Source: Pyrenopolyporus hunteri (Eukaryota > Ascomycota > Sordariomycetes > Xylariales > Hypoxylaceae). Taken from it: a DNA stretch of 64,000 bases. Below the pieces are notes generated by a model. That model saw only the letters and a program-made list of their open reading frames with translations. It was not told where the DNA came from and made no database searches. The position numbers were made by a program, and so were the translations under genes. Shown here one piece after another: positions 21,293 to 34,100 of the stretch. Every line of letters starts with the position of its first letter. Positions within the stretch are counted from its first letter, which is position 1. The stretch lies in assembly GCA_902806595.1 (NCBI GenBank), contig CADCXC010000011.1:186001-250000 (forward strand). Direction: 5' to 3'.

Positions 21293-23809
21293 TCATCGCT
21301 CATTATCGGAGTTATCGGAATCTGCAAACATATCGACTGCTCTCATGCGTCTTCTGGGCTGTTGACTAGCCCCCAAAGGTTCCTTAGATGGGGTGCCTTG
21401 CTTGGATCTGGCGGTATCAGCTCCATCCCCCTCCTTAGCCTCCTCGCCGCCTTTATCTTTTGTGGCATTGCTAACGGGCTTTTTCTCCTCGGCGTTTCCG
21501 GAATCGCCCTCATCCATGGGCTCTCCCTCCTCACTGTCGTCCATCGGGACGCCGTCAATATCGGTATCCAGGTCCTCCTCATCCATTGACATCTCGTCCA
21601 TCGCCTCGCCATCGACGTCATCAATTTCCATCGCAGTAGTATCTTCGTTATCCTCCCGTGTTTCCGTCCTTGTGGATAAAGGTCTGAAGCCCTTCCCTTC
21701 GGCCTGAACAGGGGCCAAACTCCCGGCTTCCACAGGTTTCCACTTGCCCTTTTTGGCCGTCTCGTCGACTGGTTCTTCCTTCTTCGTGCTGGGTGGGTTT
21801 TCGAACGTTTCGTTGAAGAGTTGCTGGCTCTCATGCGGGAACGCGCACCAACCCTCCCATAAGCTCAACACCAGCTTGACACTCCGTTTCCATTTTTCTG
21901 CTCTTAGGCGGCCCCAATTAAGACGTTCTGATAACAGGCCTAAGTTCTCGAAGACCTTACTCTCTTTGAGGGAGATCTCGAAGAGTTGACGATATCGCCA
22001 GGCGTGCCGAACAACGCTTGTCGCGGATGACGAGAGAATATCACTCACCACATACAACCCGATGAGACTTGCGGCACTCGTGTCCTGAGTTTCGCCCGGT
22101 TTTGCGCTCGTGTCTTCGGGGAACGGCGTCGAGTTGTGCGACTCCCCACGGTCCTCTCCATCTTTACTAGTTTTACTGTATTCTGGATTCGCGGAAGTCA
22201 ACGCGAACGGCCTGACTATATTTGCCACGATCATGTCCGCTATTTCATCCGCACCCCTACTTGCATGGGTAATCGCAAAAGCTGTTACCCTAGCAATATC
22301 CCCCTTCCGTATTTTGGACAACGTCGTAGGAAGACGGGCCAATAGGTGCGTTAGTCTTGCCTTGTCGAGTGGATTTAGGTAAATTTTGTCATTGTCGCCG
22401 CCATCTACGGGTTTAGAGGGTTCATCTTCATAATCCTCCTCGTCGGACGAGTTGTATTCGGGATCTGACACGAACTCATCAATAGCAGTGATATACTCGT
22501 ACGGTAGGCTCTTCTCAGGCATCCTCCAAGCATGGCTACCCTCGAAGAGCGGTACGTATTTCCCTTGCCGTTCAGCCCTGGTTTGACCGCCCGTGATAAC
22601 CTCCCAGAGCCGCCACCGATACCAGACTCCGCCTTCACTACGCGCATCCCAGAGCCATGCCCACTTCTCTTCCTTTTGCACGTCTGGCCGTGACATCAAG
22701 AGGGCCTCAAATTCTGGGCCATGCGCCAATACGGATTCGACGACCTTGTGGATCAGCTGAAGCTGCTTGATATCCCTTGGAGCCTGTACCGGGACATGTA
22801 GGATGGTCCGATTCATCGGCCCTCCGCCTGAATTATAAGAAGACGGGGGAGCAAATCCGCGATGAAATCCACCTTGGTTGTGCGAATTGTTCTCATTGGC
22901 TTGGGGGACTGGCTTTGCGCCGAAGGGGTGAGACGTAGACGAAGAGGTGAGGCTCGAGGTTGCCGTGGTAGACGCCACGGCAGACGATAAATGCCTATGC
23001 AGCGACAGATAGAAACCGTAGCCGAGATATCGGTTCTGTAAAGAACTGACCGCTGCATCGATGTGCGTAGCGGGCGTCTCCTTAGATAGCGTGACTATGG
23101 CGGCGATCGATTTCCTTTCTGCACTTCCTGCGGTAGTAGGTAGTATTTTGACATTCTCCACGGTTAGCTTTGACGGCATGAGGGCCTTGATGACTGCGGG
23201 TGACGTCCCCGGAGGGAGGTTGGCTAGCCGGAGCGTCGGCTTTGCTATAGCTTTCTGCTCAGCCAAGTCCTTAGATCTCGCGTCGTCTTCGTCGTCGCTT
23301 GCATCAAACACCTTTGATAACCCTTTATGACGCGGCGCAGGGCCACCATCGCTACTCTCATCATCATGGAATCCAAGCCGACCTCGGGTCTCATCTATTC
23401 CTCTCCTATTGACCCCCTGCTGAGTATCGAACCTCCTTTTGCTACCAAAGGACGTCGGCGCAGGACCCAGAGATCCCGGCCCGCTCTTCAACCCTGAGGC
23501 ACCACCAGGTCCGGCACCGAAATGCCTCTTTAGAGGCATTGGCCTTCCCCCGTCTCGACCGAGAGGGCCACCGGGCTGGCGAGCACCAAGCGCGTGCTGC
23601 TGGTGGGATGTGTGGCCGGTATTGTCGTCATCGTCTTCATCGTGATCGAAGCTCTTTACAAAACTTTCGTATACGGCGGCGGTCTCGGCGGCTTCCCTCT
23701 TTCGTTTGGCCTCGGCATCGGCCTTTTGCTTCTCGAACGCGGATTGCTTCGACGGCTTCTGGAGCTTCGCCTCGACGTCGGGAAAGTCGGAGAGTTTCTT
23801 AGACGACAT
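21293..23809 (-). CDS. U2 snRNP-associated SR140 homologue (RRM-SURP-CID)
   Basis: A single-exon frame of 838 residues. The N-terminus has the SR140 hallmark KQSAFEKQKADAEAKRKREA followed by ETAAVYESFVKSF. After a Gly/Arg-rich acidic stretch comes a degenerate RRM (about residues 190-275, TLRLANLPPGTSPAVIKALM), a SURP module (about 348-400, RDIKQLQLIHKVVESVLAHG) and a CID-like helical domain (about 490-670, with LARLPTTLSKIRKGDIARVTA). A long acidic tail ends RRRMRAVDMFADSD. The human counterpart, U2SURP, binds the U2 snRNP and takes part in branch-site recognition and alternative splicing. A nuclear role is expected here. The frame is complete and intron-free. Confidence 0.9.
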   Translation of the reverse strand: MSSKKLSDFPDVEAKLQKPSKQSAFEKQKADAEAKRKREAAETAAVYESFVKSFDHDEDDDDNTGHTSHQQHALGARQPGGPLGRDGGRPMPLKRHFGAGPGGASGLKSGPGSLGPAPTSFGSKRRFDTQQGVNRRGIDETRGRLGFHDDESSDGGPAPRHKGLSKVFDASDDEDDARSKDLAEQKAIAKPTLRLANLPPGTSPAVIKALMPSKLTVENVKILPTTAGSAERKSIAAIVTLSKETPATHIDAAVSSLQNRYLGYGFYLSLHRHLSSAVASTTATSSLTSSSTSHPFGAKPVPQANENNSHNQGGFHRGFAPPSSYNSGGGPMNRTILHVPVQAPRDIKQLQLIHKVVESVLAHGPEFEALLMSRPDVQKEEKWAWLWDARSEGGVWYRWRLWEVITGGQTRAERQGKYVPLFEGSHAWRMPEKSLPYEYITAIDEFVSDPEYNSSDEEDYEDEPSKPVDGGDNDKIYLNPLDKARLTHLLARLPTTLSKIRKGDIARVTAFAITHASRGADEIADMIVANIVRPFALTSANPEYSKTSKDGEDRGESHNSTPFPEDTSAKPGETQDTSAASLIGLYVVSDILSSSATSVVRHAWRYRQLFEISLKESKVFENLGLLSERLNWGRLRAEKWKRSVKLVLSLWEGWCAFPHESQQLFNETFENPPSTKKEEPVDETAKKGKWKPVEAGSLAPVQAEGKGFRPLSTRTETREDNEDTTAMEIDDVDGEAMDEMSMDEEDLDTDIDGVPMDDSEEGEPMDEGDSGNAEEKKPVSNATKDKGGEEAKEGDGADTARSKQGTPSKEPLGASQQPRRRMRAVDMFADSDNSDNER

Positions 23810-25018
23810 GGTAGGCGGATAAGTCGAGTCGCGACTACGTAGGATTTCGCATTCTGTGAATTAAGCACGGGGCGAATGGTAGCCGTAGTTGGGCTCTTGA
23901 TGACTGTGAGTAAGGAATGTTGAAGGACGCTACATTCGACGAGAGACTGCGATTGGACGTATCCAGGGACCTACATATGTAGGTACCTATACCTAGGTAC
24001 TCTGTATCTTTTAGGTAATACTGCGCTAATGCTAGGGACCCCCACTCGGCTTCAATTATGCAATTATACAAAATAATCGTAATGGCTCGAATTAGAATGG
24101 AAATGATTTAGGCTTGGATCCTTCAATTCTTAGTCAACTACATCTTCTACTCCTAACAAACTATCAACAAATTAGCCATGGCCAATGATGTGCTCAGCGC
24201 TTCCCTTATGCATGTGAATCAGCTAATCATAATCCCGAGTGGGATCCTCCGGAACTGAATATCATGTACAATGTAAGAACTTTCATCTTAAGATGATCCA
24301 TTATAGATCTAAGCATACAGGTGGACTGATGACTTACAGGAAACTATTGGCCTCGGATCTAAGATGGGCTCCGCCAGCAGCGGATGTGCTACGGAGGTAC
24401 ATACAGAAGGTTGAGGATCTTGCGCCAGAGGAAAACCAATCCTCAGGTATCCCGACTCACCAGCATATTGGGTAATGCATGAAGCTGCTGTATCCGGCGT
24501 ATTACCCAGATAAGCCGTATGGCTCGGCAGGAAATAAATGCGTGTGTGTGGCTCCTAATTAATCAGTTATCATAAAACCTAATTCTCGACATAATTACCT
24601 ACGTACGCGCCCACGATGTCATGCCCACACAGTCCAATACCCTCAAGAGCTATTAAGCGTTGTTGACACCCTGCCTAGACACAGCTCGCTAATGTACGTC
24701 CGTTGTCAACCAACACGTCCTCCGTCGAATCAGATCCGACGGTGGCCTCCGTGGCTTAACCTAATAGAATGCAAATGTGGGGTATCAAATTCTTGTTCTT
24801 TGCATTCGCAGCAGCGCGGAGAGTATAAGAAGTCCAGTCCCGAGTCTTAGTAACGACAGTTCATTATCCTTGTTATAGCCTTATGTTATCAACCCCACCA
24901 TCGCCGATGTCGACCATTACCTAACCTTCCTCAACTTCAGCACCACCTCCTATCTGTCCTCTTTTACTTTTTCCTCGGCTGGAGAGTTTGTTCGTTTCCA
25001 TCGTCCCTAACAGCATCA
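23810..25018. promoter_or_regulatory. Divergent intergenic promoter region, SR140 / FAD oxidase
   Basis: 1.2 kb between divergent genes. No gene is supported. A TATAAG sequence at 24824-24829 lies about 190 bp upstream of the oxidase ATG, followed by a pyrimidine-rich leader. A cluster of GTAGGTACCTA-type motifs is at 23975-24000. Confidence 0.45.
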
Positions 25019-26470
25019 ATGGCTGACGCGCTTCCCGATTCCGCCCTCCAGAAACTCAACATCAAGTCCGATGAGCCCACCACCGACTATAAAGCCCCCA
25101 CCAGCATCCTGATCATCGGCGCGGGGGTGTTCGGGCTCAGCACGGCCCTCGCGCTAACCAAGCGACCCGAGTTCGCCTCGACCTCGATAACTGTCCTCGA
25201 TCGGTCGCCCGAACCCGGCGTCTTCCCCTCGCGCGACGCCTCCTCGATCGACTCCTCTCGAATCATCCGCGCCGACTATGCCGACCCGGTTTACGCCTCC
25301 CTAGCGTCGGACGCGCAGGTCCACCACTGGCGGAAAACGGACCCCGGCGAACTCGGCGGGGACGGCCGCTACACTGAGTCCGGGTTCCTGCTGGGCGCTA
25401 ACGACGGCCCCCTTGTGCGCGAAGATGGCGCTCCTACCGGCATCGCGTACGCCAAGAAGAGTTGGGTGAATGCGCTCGCGCTCTCGCAGAAAGAGGGTCG
25501 CCCCATCAGCTCCATCCGCGTCCTCAAGACTTCTTGGTACATCGGCATGTACTGCGGCACCGGCGGCGAGTGGGCGTCTTGGGGGTACCTGAACGATGGG
25601 AGTGGCTGGGCCGACGCCGAGGCTAGCATGAAGTGGTACTACGAGCAAGTCGCCGCCACGGGACGCGTGACCTTTGTGAACGGGGAGGCCGAGAGCCTGG
25701 AGACGGACACCGAGGCGAAGAGGGTTACGGGCGCGCGGTTGAAGGACGGCAGCACATTGTCAGCCGACCTTGTAATCGTAGCAGCAGGCGCCTGGACCCC
25801 CACGCTCGTAGACCTCTCGTCGCAAGCCGTGGCCACGGGCCAGGTCCTGGGATACTTGGATATTACGGAAGAGGAGCAAGAGAAGCTGAAAAAGGTTCCG
25901 GTGATGCTAAATATGTCCACCGGCATCTTCGTCATCCCTCCGCGCAACCGCGTTCTCAAAGTCGCGAGACACGCATACGGGTACCTGAACCCGCAGCCTG
26001 TCTCAAAGCCGCCGCTTGGAATTCCCGGATCAAAACCCCCCACACTTGTCTCTCGGCCCCGTACGAATATCGACGACCCCGATCTTAAAATCCCGCCGGA
26101 GGGCGAGAAGGCCCTGCGGGAAGGCTTGCAGAAGATAGTGCCCTGGCTTAAGCTAGAAGATCGGCCTTTCTCCAAGACCCGACTTTGTTGGTATACCGAT
26201 ACAGCGACGGGGGACTGGCTAATAGATTACCACCCGTACTGGAAAAGTCTGTTCGTAGCAACTGGCGGGAGTGGACACGCCTTTAAATTTTTGCCGGTTA
26301 TTGGGGATAAAATAGTTGATATCATCGTTGGGAGCTGTCCGGAGAAGTACGTCAATAAATGGAAATGGAGATCTGTGAGTGATGTCCGGAAATCCATAGT
26401 TACGGAAGATGGCAGTAGAGGCGGAGAGCCAGGGCTTATTCTAGAAGACGAGCTGAGGAAAGAAAGTTGA
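25019..26470 (+). CDS. FAD-dependent amine oxidase (sarcosine/fructosyl-amine/saccharopine oxidase family)
   Basis: A single-exon frame of 483 residues. ILIIGAGVFGLSTALAL at about 30-46 is the dinucleotide-binding GxGxxG fold, ending the beta-alpha-beta unit at LDRSPEPG. SSIDSSRIIRADYADPVY follows, the conserved segment after the FAD fold in monomeric sarcosine oxidases. The C-terminal pattern LCWYTDTATGDWLIDYHP then GGSGHAFKFLP is diagnostic of the MSOX/fructosyl-amine oxidase group. The Cys in LCWY is a candidate for covalent FAD attachment. It should oxidise a secondary amine (N-methyl or N-alkyl amino acid, pipecolate or saccharopine) with O2, giving H2O2. The substrate cannot be fixed from sequence. 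No clear PTS1 tripeptide is present (it ends KES). The N-terminus is not an obvious targeting peptide. Confidence 0.88.
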   Translation: MADALPDSALQKLNIKSDEPTTDYKAPTSILIIGAGVFGLSTALALTKRPEFASTSITVLDRSPEPGVFPSRDASSIDSSRIIRADYADPVYASLASDAQVHHWRKTDPGELGGDGRYTESGFLLGANDGPLVREDGAPTGIAYAKKSWVNALALSQKEGRPISSIRVLKTSWYIGMYCGTGGEWASWGYLNDGSGWADAEASMKWYYEQVAATGRVTFVNGEAESLETDTEAKRVTGARLKDGSTLSADLVIVAAGAWTPTLVDLSSQAVATGQVLGYLDITEEEQEKLKKVPVMLNMSTGIFVIPPRNRVLKVARHAYGYLNPQPVSKPPLGIPGSKPPTLVSRPRTNIDDPDLKIPPEGEKALREGLQKIVPWLKLEDRPFSKTRLCWYTDTATGDWLIDYHPYWKSLFVATGGSGHAFKFLPVIGDKIVDIIVGSCPEKYVNKWKWRSVSDVRKSIVTEDGSRGGEPGLILEDELRKES

Positions 26471-27260
26471 ATAAAAAAATGAAATTCATTAACGAGACGT
26501 CACTTGCAAGACACAAGGCGCAATGATCACTTAATGCAACTGAGCAAAGGCATACTAAGACTTGGTTCAGCACAAGATGTATGCTCTACCTAAAGAGGCT
26601 CATGGTAATGGCTATCCGTGTTGAAGTCCCAGGACACTCCCGGAAGAATCAGAAGGTTCCACGTAAACTTCGCTTGTCAAGACGGATCCCATAGAGCATA
26701 CAGCTAATCGCCCTGTCTCAAAGCTAAGATGGTTCGCATTCCACCTCATTATGCACCCTCGATAATGCAACTGTTATTGCCCATTGGCAATATGACATAC
26801 GTCAACCACCACCAACGCCGTACTGCCACCAACTGTACAGCGCTCACTTGCCCCCTACTTCCGGTCTCCGTCGAATTAAGACGGCACTTCGACCAGCGCG
26901 AATGCCGCCGAAAAGTACCACGGTGCAATCTAGCCGTCAATCCGTGTTCTTGAAAGATGTTTTCTTTTTTTTTTGTTCCTTATGGAGTAAATCATCCTGG
27001 TTCCGTCCAGTGTAGGTCCGTCCTTTGTTAAACGCCGTTGCAATGCAATGTGTGAAAAAGACAATGATACAAGTGATATCAATCCGCAGACTCATCGGTG
27101 TCTGCGACGACACCACGACTCATGAAGACGGAAGTCGTAAAATCATAAAGGGGGTCGATCTAATTTACAATTCCCGGATGGGGCCCGAAGAGAATAGCAG
27201 AACGTCGAGATCCGAGAGTCCGTGCGTCGGTAATCGAACCAGCCCGGGTGGACGAGGTTT
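26471..27260. other. Intergenic spacer between convergent genes
   Basis: About 0.8 kb of 3' flanks of the oxidase and TBP genes. Two 60-79-codon frames have no motifs. No gene. Confidence 0.5.
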
Positions 27261-28189
27261 TTAAACCTTGCGGAAATCTAAAACATGTCAGCAACTGATT
27301 GTTACAACAACTACCAATATTTAATATACCTTGAAGGACTGGGTAGATCATCTCAAACGCCTGGTAGATCTCCTCTCGGACTTTCGCACCAGTCAGGACG
27401 ATCTTGCCACTAACGAAGATCAGGAGCACAATCTTAGGCTTGATCATGCGGTAGATGAGACCAGGGAACAATTCAGGTTCGTAAGAACTGAAGTTGTGGT
27501 GGCGAGACGCAAGACCTTCGAGTCGAATAGGGAACTTGATATCGCAGCTGCCCACGATATTCTGGATTTTGAAGTCGCTGAACTTTGCGTTGAAACCAAG
27601 CTTCTGGATGATACGGGCGTACTTGCGGGATGCAAGCTTGGAGTCATCTTCAGACTTGGCACCAGTGACGACCATCTTGCCAGAGGCAAAGATTAGGGCA
27701 GTAGTCTTCGGCTCGCGGATTCGCATGATGACAGCGGCGAAACGCTAAAGTTGTTAGCGCAATATGTACATGAGGATGTCAAAATCCTTATTACCTTAGG
27801 GTTGTACTCTGCATTACGGGCATGCAGTGCGATCGTCTTTAGGTCTAAACGGCACTCAAGGTTGACCGTAGCGACGATGTTCCTTTATTATGCGGTGTGA
27901 GCTAGAGGCTTAACAGAAACAATGCAGGCTATACATACTGCAAGGTAGGAGTCAATCCACTTCCGCCTTGAACGGCCGCAGGCGTAGCAGCAGGTGTAGC
28001 GGGAGTCACCCCGGTACCGTTAGCAGCCTGCTGAGGGCCGCCATTGACGGGCCTCTGGCCGTTCGCCTTCTCAGCATCGAACGAGGGCGGGGTCAGGTCA
28101 CCAGCACCTCCGGGGAAGGAGAGAGAGCCCGGCGCAGTAAAGGCCTTAGCCTGCGCGGCAGTAGACGGGTGGGTTTGGATGCCTTCCAT
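27261..28189 (-). CDS. TATA-box-binding protein (TBP)
   Basis: Four exons: 28189-27939, 27882-27795, 27744-27330 and 27277-27261, coding for 256 residues. Splice joins restore [40 protein letters not shown] and IYPVLQ-DFRKV. The last coding exon is only 17 nt. The C-terminal 180 residues form the two-repeat saddle, with ALIFASGKMVVTGAK and LLIFVSGKIVLTGAK as the paired DNA-contacting repeats. The N-terminal 75 residues are Ala/Pro/Gly/Thr-rich and species-specific. The protein is the core promoter-recognition subunit for all three nuclear RNA polymerases (in TFIID, SL1 and TFIIIB). The gene is essential and normally single-copy. An intron in the 5' leader is likely (a GTAAGG donor on the minus strand near 28,675). 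Confidence 0.97.
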
Positions 28190-31100
28190 CTTGCAGATGC
28201 ACGTTCAAAGGAACTGGTACTTGTTCAGTTGAATGTGATCGGAGTGATAAACCTAGAGAGATATGTGGTTAGACAAGAGACCAAACGAGTGAACGAACGC
28301 CCCGAGAATACTTGAGGCACAGGCTGGTTGAGCAGGCATGGGTTAGAATAAAAAAAAACTTGGAACAGGCTGGTGAGGGGCCTGTTTAAATAGTATTTCC
28401 AGGCAGGGAGTCAGTGACTCGATGGAGGGGCAACGAAGAGGCAAGAAATGGAGGGGCAACCACAGTAACGAGGTAACGAAGTAACAAACCAAACGCGAGG
28501 CTGAGTCAGGTGCCGGGTAACAGTGCTTCTGGGAGTTATCTGAGGCAACTGTGCTAATTGGTCGTGACCGACGCCAGTACCGGCAACCAACCATGGCTCA
28601 ACCTCAATTCAACTCTACAGAGGAATGCCCATAACACAGTGACGATGGTGGAAGGAAAAGGAAATAAAGTCAGCCTTACCGAGTAGCGTGCAGGAGATAA
28701 ACAAGCAAATGTCTCCCCAGCACAATAGAGGCTAGTACGATGACGAAGTCGTCAGATCTTTCGACCGGTCGACTTGCAGGCACACACACACGCGGGAGGT
28801 AGATATCAGATGTCAAGACTCTCTTGAGCTTTCCTTCCGCCGATGCGAAGCACAAGATACACGAGTGGTGGTCGAGGTCGAGGGATCTTTGATGCGATTC
28901 GACGACGACGATGAGGGGAGTTACTCGGTTTCTCGCAACGACGATATCGAAGGAAGATGAAGTCCTCAGCCTTTTTTTCTTCTTTGCTTTTCTCTTGGAA
29001 ATACTCGTGTCTATTGTTCGTCTATCTTCTTGGCTACAGAGCACCGTAACCCGAGGGGTGTGTGTGAATACGATGGGAAGTGCAAAGGGAGATACGCTGC
29101 CCTATGCGACTTGCTCGAGTCCTAAAGTAGGCGGAGCAACTGAACAAAGGAACCAGCCGTGAGAAAGGTACCGTTTAGTTGCTTTGTTGCCTATTGGCCT
29201 AGTTTAGCGAACAAGCGCAAACAGAGAGCAAGATTTGACGAGATGATCAAATCGCGGACGGGATGTGACGGCAGTGCAGTGAATGGGCTACGAGATGACG
29301 TTGATGTGATGCAGTGGGGGGAGGGATGGCAGAGAGGGGAGACGAGGAAACGGAGTTATGCGGGACGACGAGGCGATGAGGCGGTGCAGCTCTTTTATAA
29401 TGCAAGGTCCTAGAGGTACGTACTCTCTCGATCACTGTCAGAAGTGAATGTGGGTCCGACGGCAGTGACGCGGTGGTGAGAGAGTGAATAAAAAATTATT
29501 AGGAGTGCCAGACGTAAGTGGTTGACAGGCAATTGCTGACAAAGGTTACGTGTGGCTCGTGCACAGGTGTGTTTGTGGCTGAGGGGGAGATAAGAAGAGG
29601 GGACCTTCGGGGTCGGGGTTTCCGCGCGCAAGAATTTTCCAAACCTTTTTGAGGGGAAGGCGGCCAATTTATAATTTTTGCAGCAGGCGCTCTCGTGTAA
29701 GTGCGCACTGACTTTTTGGGAAGATACGCCCCAGTGTGGCGGGAACCCACAACTTCCTGCTCCTTGATTCCCACCCTTAGCGGCAGCGCTAGCATCAATC
29801 TGCCCAATCACGTCTCGCCGCTTGCCCCTTATTTTATCTTCCCTAATCTTTTTCTTTCCTTGCTCGTCACTCTAAGTTCTGACCAAGTCTTTCTCACGTT
29901 CCCCGTCATCACTAATTCACCCACTAAACCTCCCACCATCACCTTGCCGACTCTCTGGTCGTGTTCAAGACCTTTTCCCCAATCCTATTCAATAGCAATA
30001 AATCCTCATCAAGACTCTTTGCACCTCCCGAGTCCCTATCACCCCCCGATACACACGACATCACTGTTTAACGGGATGGCCATTACTCTTTCGTGGCCGC
30101 AGCAATGCATGACTCGGTCGACTACATTGCCCATCATACGCAGAAGCATCGTCAGTCAGTGTCCACGGCTAAGGCTCGCACTGGGCACTAAGCTATTGGA
30201 CAGCCACCAGTCCAGGCTTAGGCTCCCGTGTAAGAAAAATAAAATAAGAAAATAAAAAAATAAAAGCGAAAAAAAAATCTTGATGGGTGGGTGTGAGCAG
30301 ATGGAGTTTTAGACCCCAACCACACCCTTACAAGCTTGGTCTACTACATGCCACCCTAACCCTCCTTTCTTACTCCCTGAAACGCGCACACAACGCCTCC
30401 TCTCCTCTCTTTTTACCCCTATCTTATGCTTTTTCTGTTTTGGTTGACGCTTGGTGAGTATTTCTCGGGTTCCGCCAGACAAACTCCACAAGATCTCATA
30501 GTTGGTTTCTATGGTGAATGGAAAATCCCAAACAATGGGTCTTGGGAGGATTACGTGTCCGAACAAGTTCTTTCTTTTCCGTCTTTTACGACTAGACACG
30601 GGATGGCAGATTGTCGGGTTGTGTTGCTGTCGCACTCGACCATCCTACAAATTTTAATTTTTTTCCCTTCTTTCTTTGTTTGGCTAAGGACGATCCTTTT
30701 TTCGTGGGTCAATTGAAGGTCTCATTTCGGTGGTTTCGGAGGTACCAGCCGCTACCGCAATCGGAGAATGGCGCAAACTAAGCCAACCTTTTTCTTTTCT
30801 TTTCCACCTTAATTTTTTTTTTCTCGTTTCTTCCCTGCTGATTCCTTCGTTTTTTTTTTTTTTCTCGCATCCTGAGAATGACAAACACAGTGGCATTGAG
30901 AAACGAAGGCCTCCTTCGCCAAACGCACTATGCTGCTCTCAGGCTGCACATACCCTTTCCATGCGCGTTGCTTATCGCCTAAACTACCCAGGTACGTAGA
31001 CTGGCCGGAGACCGAGCAACGCGGCTACCAACGCTTTATTCTCACACCCCTTGCTTTGATGGCCATTATCTCCGTTTCGTGTTCTGTCGGCACACAACGC

Positions 31101-34100
31101 GGTACCACTCCCTAGTGCACAAAGTAGCCTCCTGGGAGATCCCTGCTGGGTTGCCACTTGCATTGTGTCTCTGAAAGGGAAGAAAATTTTCCAAGGAAAT
31201 ATTCCCCCAGCCTACAGCCTCATTCAGCCATACCAGCCCGCGTCATCCCCATACCAGCCAAAAAAGAAAAAGAAATAAAATTCCTTATGCATCCCTTCTT
31301 GGCGTTCATGTATGACTCATTTGTAAACCTTTCTGCACAAAGTTCGATGCACCGGTCGGCGTGCTTGCTTCACGCATCTAACACATGCTTTGCGCGTTTG
31401 TCCTAGTGAGTATACGAATCCAATAATGCCTGGGAAACAATCGCACTTCTCCAACAAATCTAAAAACCCAGATCCATTCGGGGCCCAAGTTCGTATCTGA
31501 GATGCCACAAAAGTTATCTCACCGCTGCTGCCTGAGCGCTAATTTTCGCGCTGGACCGCAAGGACGCGACATCCCCGTAATCCTAGGAGGCTTGGCCGCC
31601 CGGGCTGGCATGGGGGGTGGGTGGATGCAAGCGCTCGGTACTCCTAAATCACCTGATGCAACAATGCTGGTCAGACAATGCAGCCTGCACAAATTTGCGG
31701 CTTGGACATGCAAGTAGCCTCAAGTAGACAGTGCCTGCACACTGTATTTTTCTACCAGCCGAGGGTCTCTACACTAGCAACCGGGTACTAACACATTCTT
31801 TTTGCATACACCTGTGAGAGACATCACAAAACGGTCCCAACCCAAACTGCAGACAACATATTATGTAGAACATCTAACAACGCCATATGTGAATATTCTT
31901 ACGAATACATGCAGGTTAAATGAACACCATTTCATATCACTGAAAATCCAAGGACAAGTCCTAAAAGCAAGGTTAATGTCTTAACATCTCTCTTCAAAGT
32001 GACCCTATTGAAACTATGCAAATTCAATATTTAATACTTGTGGGGACCAAATGGGCTACTATGTAAGCTAGGGCTGGCCATCCGCCAATAGTCACAAGCA
32101 ACATTTTCTGGATAGATGTTGCTCTTAGACTCTGAAACTCTCTACATATATACCTATGCATTTATAATGAACATGGGAGAGGCAAGGCAGTCTCCTAACA
32201 GTGGATATTTGATGATTGTCGTATCTCTTCAACTGCCGATTAGCTACGACTTGAACCGCTTGAATCTAATTGGCTGTAGTTGTTCCAATGAAATGCTACT
32301 AACTCCCTCCATTGAGTCTTGATTCGTCTGCTGTACTTGAGAAGCCTCGAGATGGCTAAATAATATTTAAGTCAATATGGTACTTAGACAGACCATTCCG
32401 TATTGAAGTGCATCCGTTACGCGATGAGCATACACTATCTTCTGACAGTTCTATTATTAAACATACTTGTGTTATAGAGAAATTTGGGCAATGAGTAACT
32501 CACACGCAACGCTAATCTACTTTGAAGAGTGGGTAATAATAGTAGACCGGTCGTCTATTTTCATTCTCAATGTTAAAAGTTGAAGCCGATCAAGTTGTAT
32601 CTGGGAGGCCTTGTAACACACTGGCGGCAATGTCACGTCCGATGTCTACCAATATATTCGATGAAAGCTACGGTAAACCAGGGTAAAGATAAGCCTGGAT
32701 CCCCCAGCTACCTGTTCCCGACTATGTTGCTTCAATATACTATAGAACGATACTAAAGCGTGGATGGTTCTGGAAACTCGTAGGGGGGCAGAACGGAGGA
32801 GTTTTCGGCTCCCTATTATTGTGAAAACGCTTAGTTATAGTGCCGTCTCTGTTAGTTCACCGTCTTAATGAGTGTTAGATCCTGCAGGTTATGCAGAGTA
32901 TTAATCTATGTTCGTCCCGCTCGGAAATTGTTCATGTCAATGAGCGGATCGAAATTAAACATTGTTCATACACGAGGCCGGCGTTGTGTTAGGTAAGTTT
33001 GGTGAACGTAGCTCCGACCGAAATGGGCTCCGATTGTCGTCGGTGTGCGGCAGCTTGCAGAAATCGGGGCTGGTGCGATATTAGGTATATTATTGGGTGG
33101 GGGTGGGATGAGTGAGAGAGATCCATCCCGTTGGACTTGTGCTCCTAGGAGAAAAAAAAATTAAAGTGATGATGTGATTGAGTGGGGGTTCCCACTCGGA
33201 CGGTGCTGAGGCTTCTAGACCTACCAGATTTATCTAGACTAGGTACAAAGTCTAGACTTTTTTCGCAGTCCAATTTGAATAATCGTGTCCATTCACCGTT
33301 CGCTTGGAAGACGATGTCCCTGGTCCTGGCCATCCCTGCCTGTGGCTGATATACTCGCCGACGACTTGCCCACGTCTACTTCATACTAGCATGTATACAC
33401 ATCTACAAGACCCATTACCCAGCATCTAGCAGGCATGAGGCGAATTGGGGACGCCGCCCTTAGTTAAAGATAGACCCTCAAGCCGATCTATTACCCTATA
33501 TTACGTATTGGCTAAGATACCGCTCATTCGTCGTACATAGATAGGTATTTTGCAAGATGACAATGGCAAGCTGCGAGCCGGGCCCAAACAAGTCGAGAAT
33601 AAGCCATGTCGGTGTGCGTTAGCTGTATTTTGGATCCGTCCTATCTGTCCGTTGTCTTTTCTATCTATAGTTCTTAAACGTGTCCTTGAGCTAGGTGAGC
33701 CAGCAAATCCCCGTCACCGCTAGTTACATATGTAAGGTGGTGGTTGTTGTTGTTGTTGTTCAAGCTTCTCTGTATGTAGGTAGGTAGGTACCTTATTACT
33801 TTCTCTCGGCTTCCATTAGACTTCTGACGATTACACGGAAACAAGTTCCAACGAAGCTCCGCTAACGGCGCCGTTCCTGGTATGTATGTACGTACTAAGG
33901 TAGCTGCGATAAACGCCACCCACTATCTCTCCACAGCTTCTTAGATACACACATTCTTCGAACTTTCCTTCTTCACGTTCGAGAGTGTGGACCGACTCGA
34001 GCAATCCTCTATTACTGTAGAACGCACTACCGGGCCTCCCTTGCATCTCGTTGATCCCGTACCCACGGATTTGGTTCTTATTAGCCTTCTCTAGCTCTTG

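Noticed and set aside
29701..30255. 184-codon plus-strand frame in the 6-kb empty region
   Set aside because: Ser/Pro/Leu-rich composition without a motif, overlapped by minus-strand frames of similar length, and no consistent codon bias.
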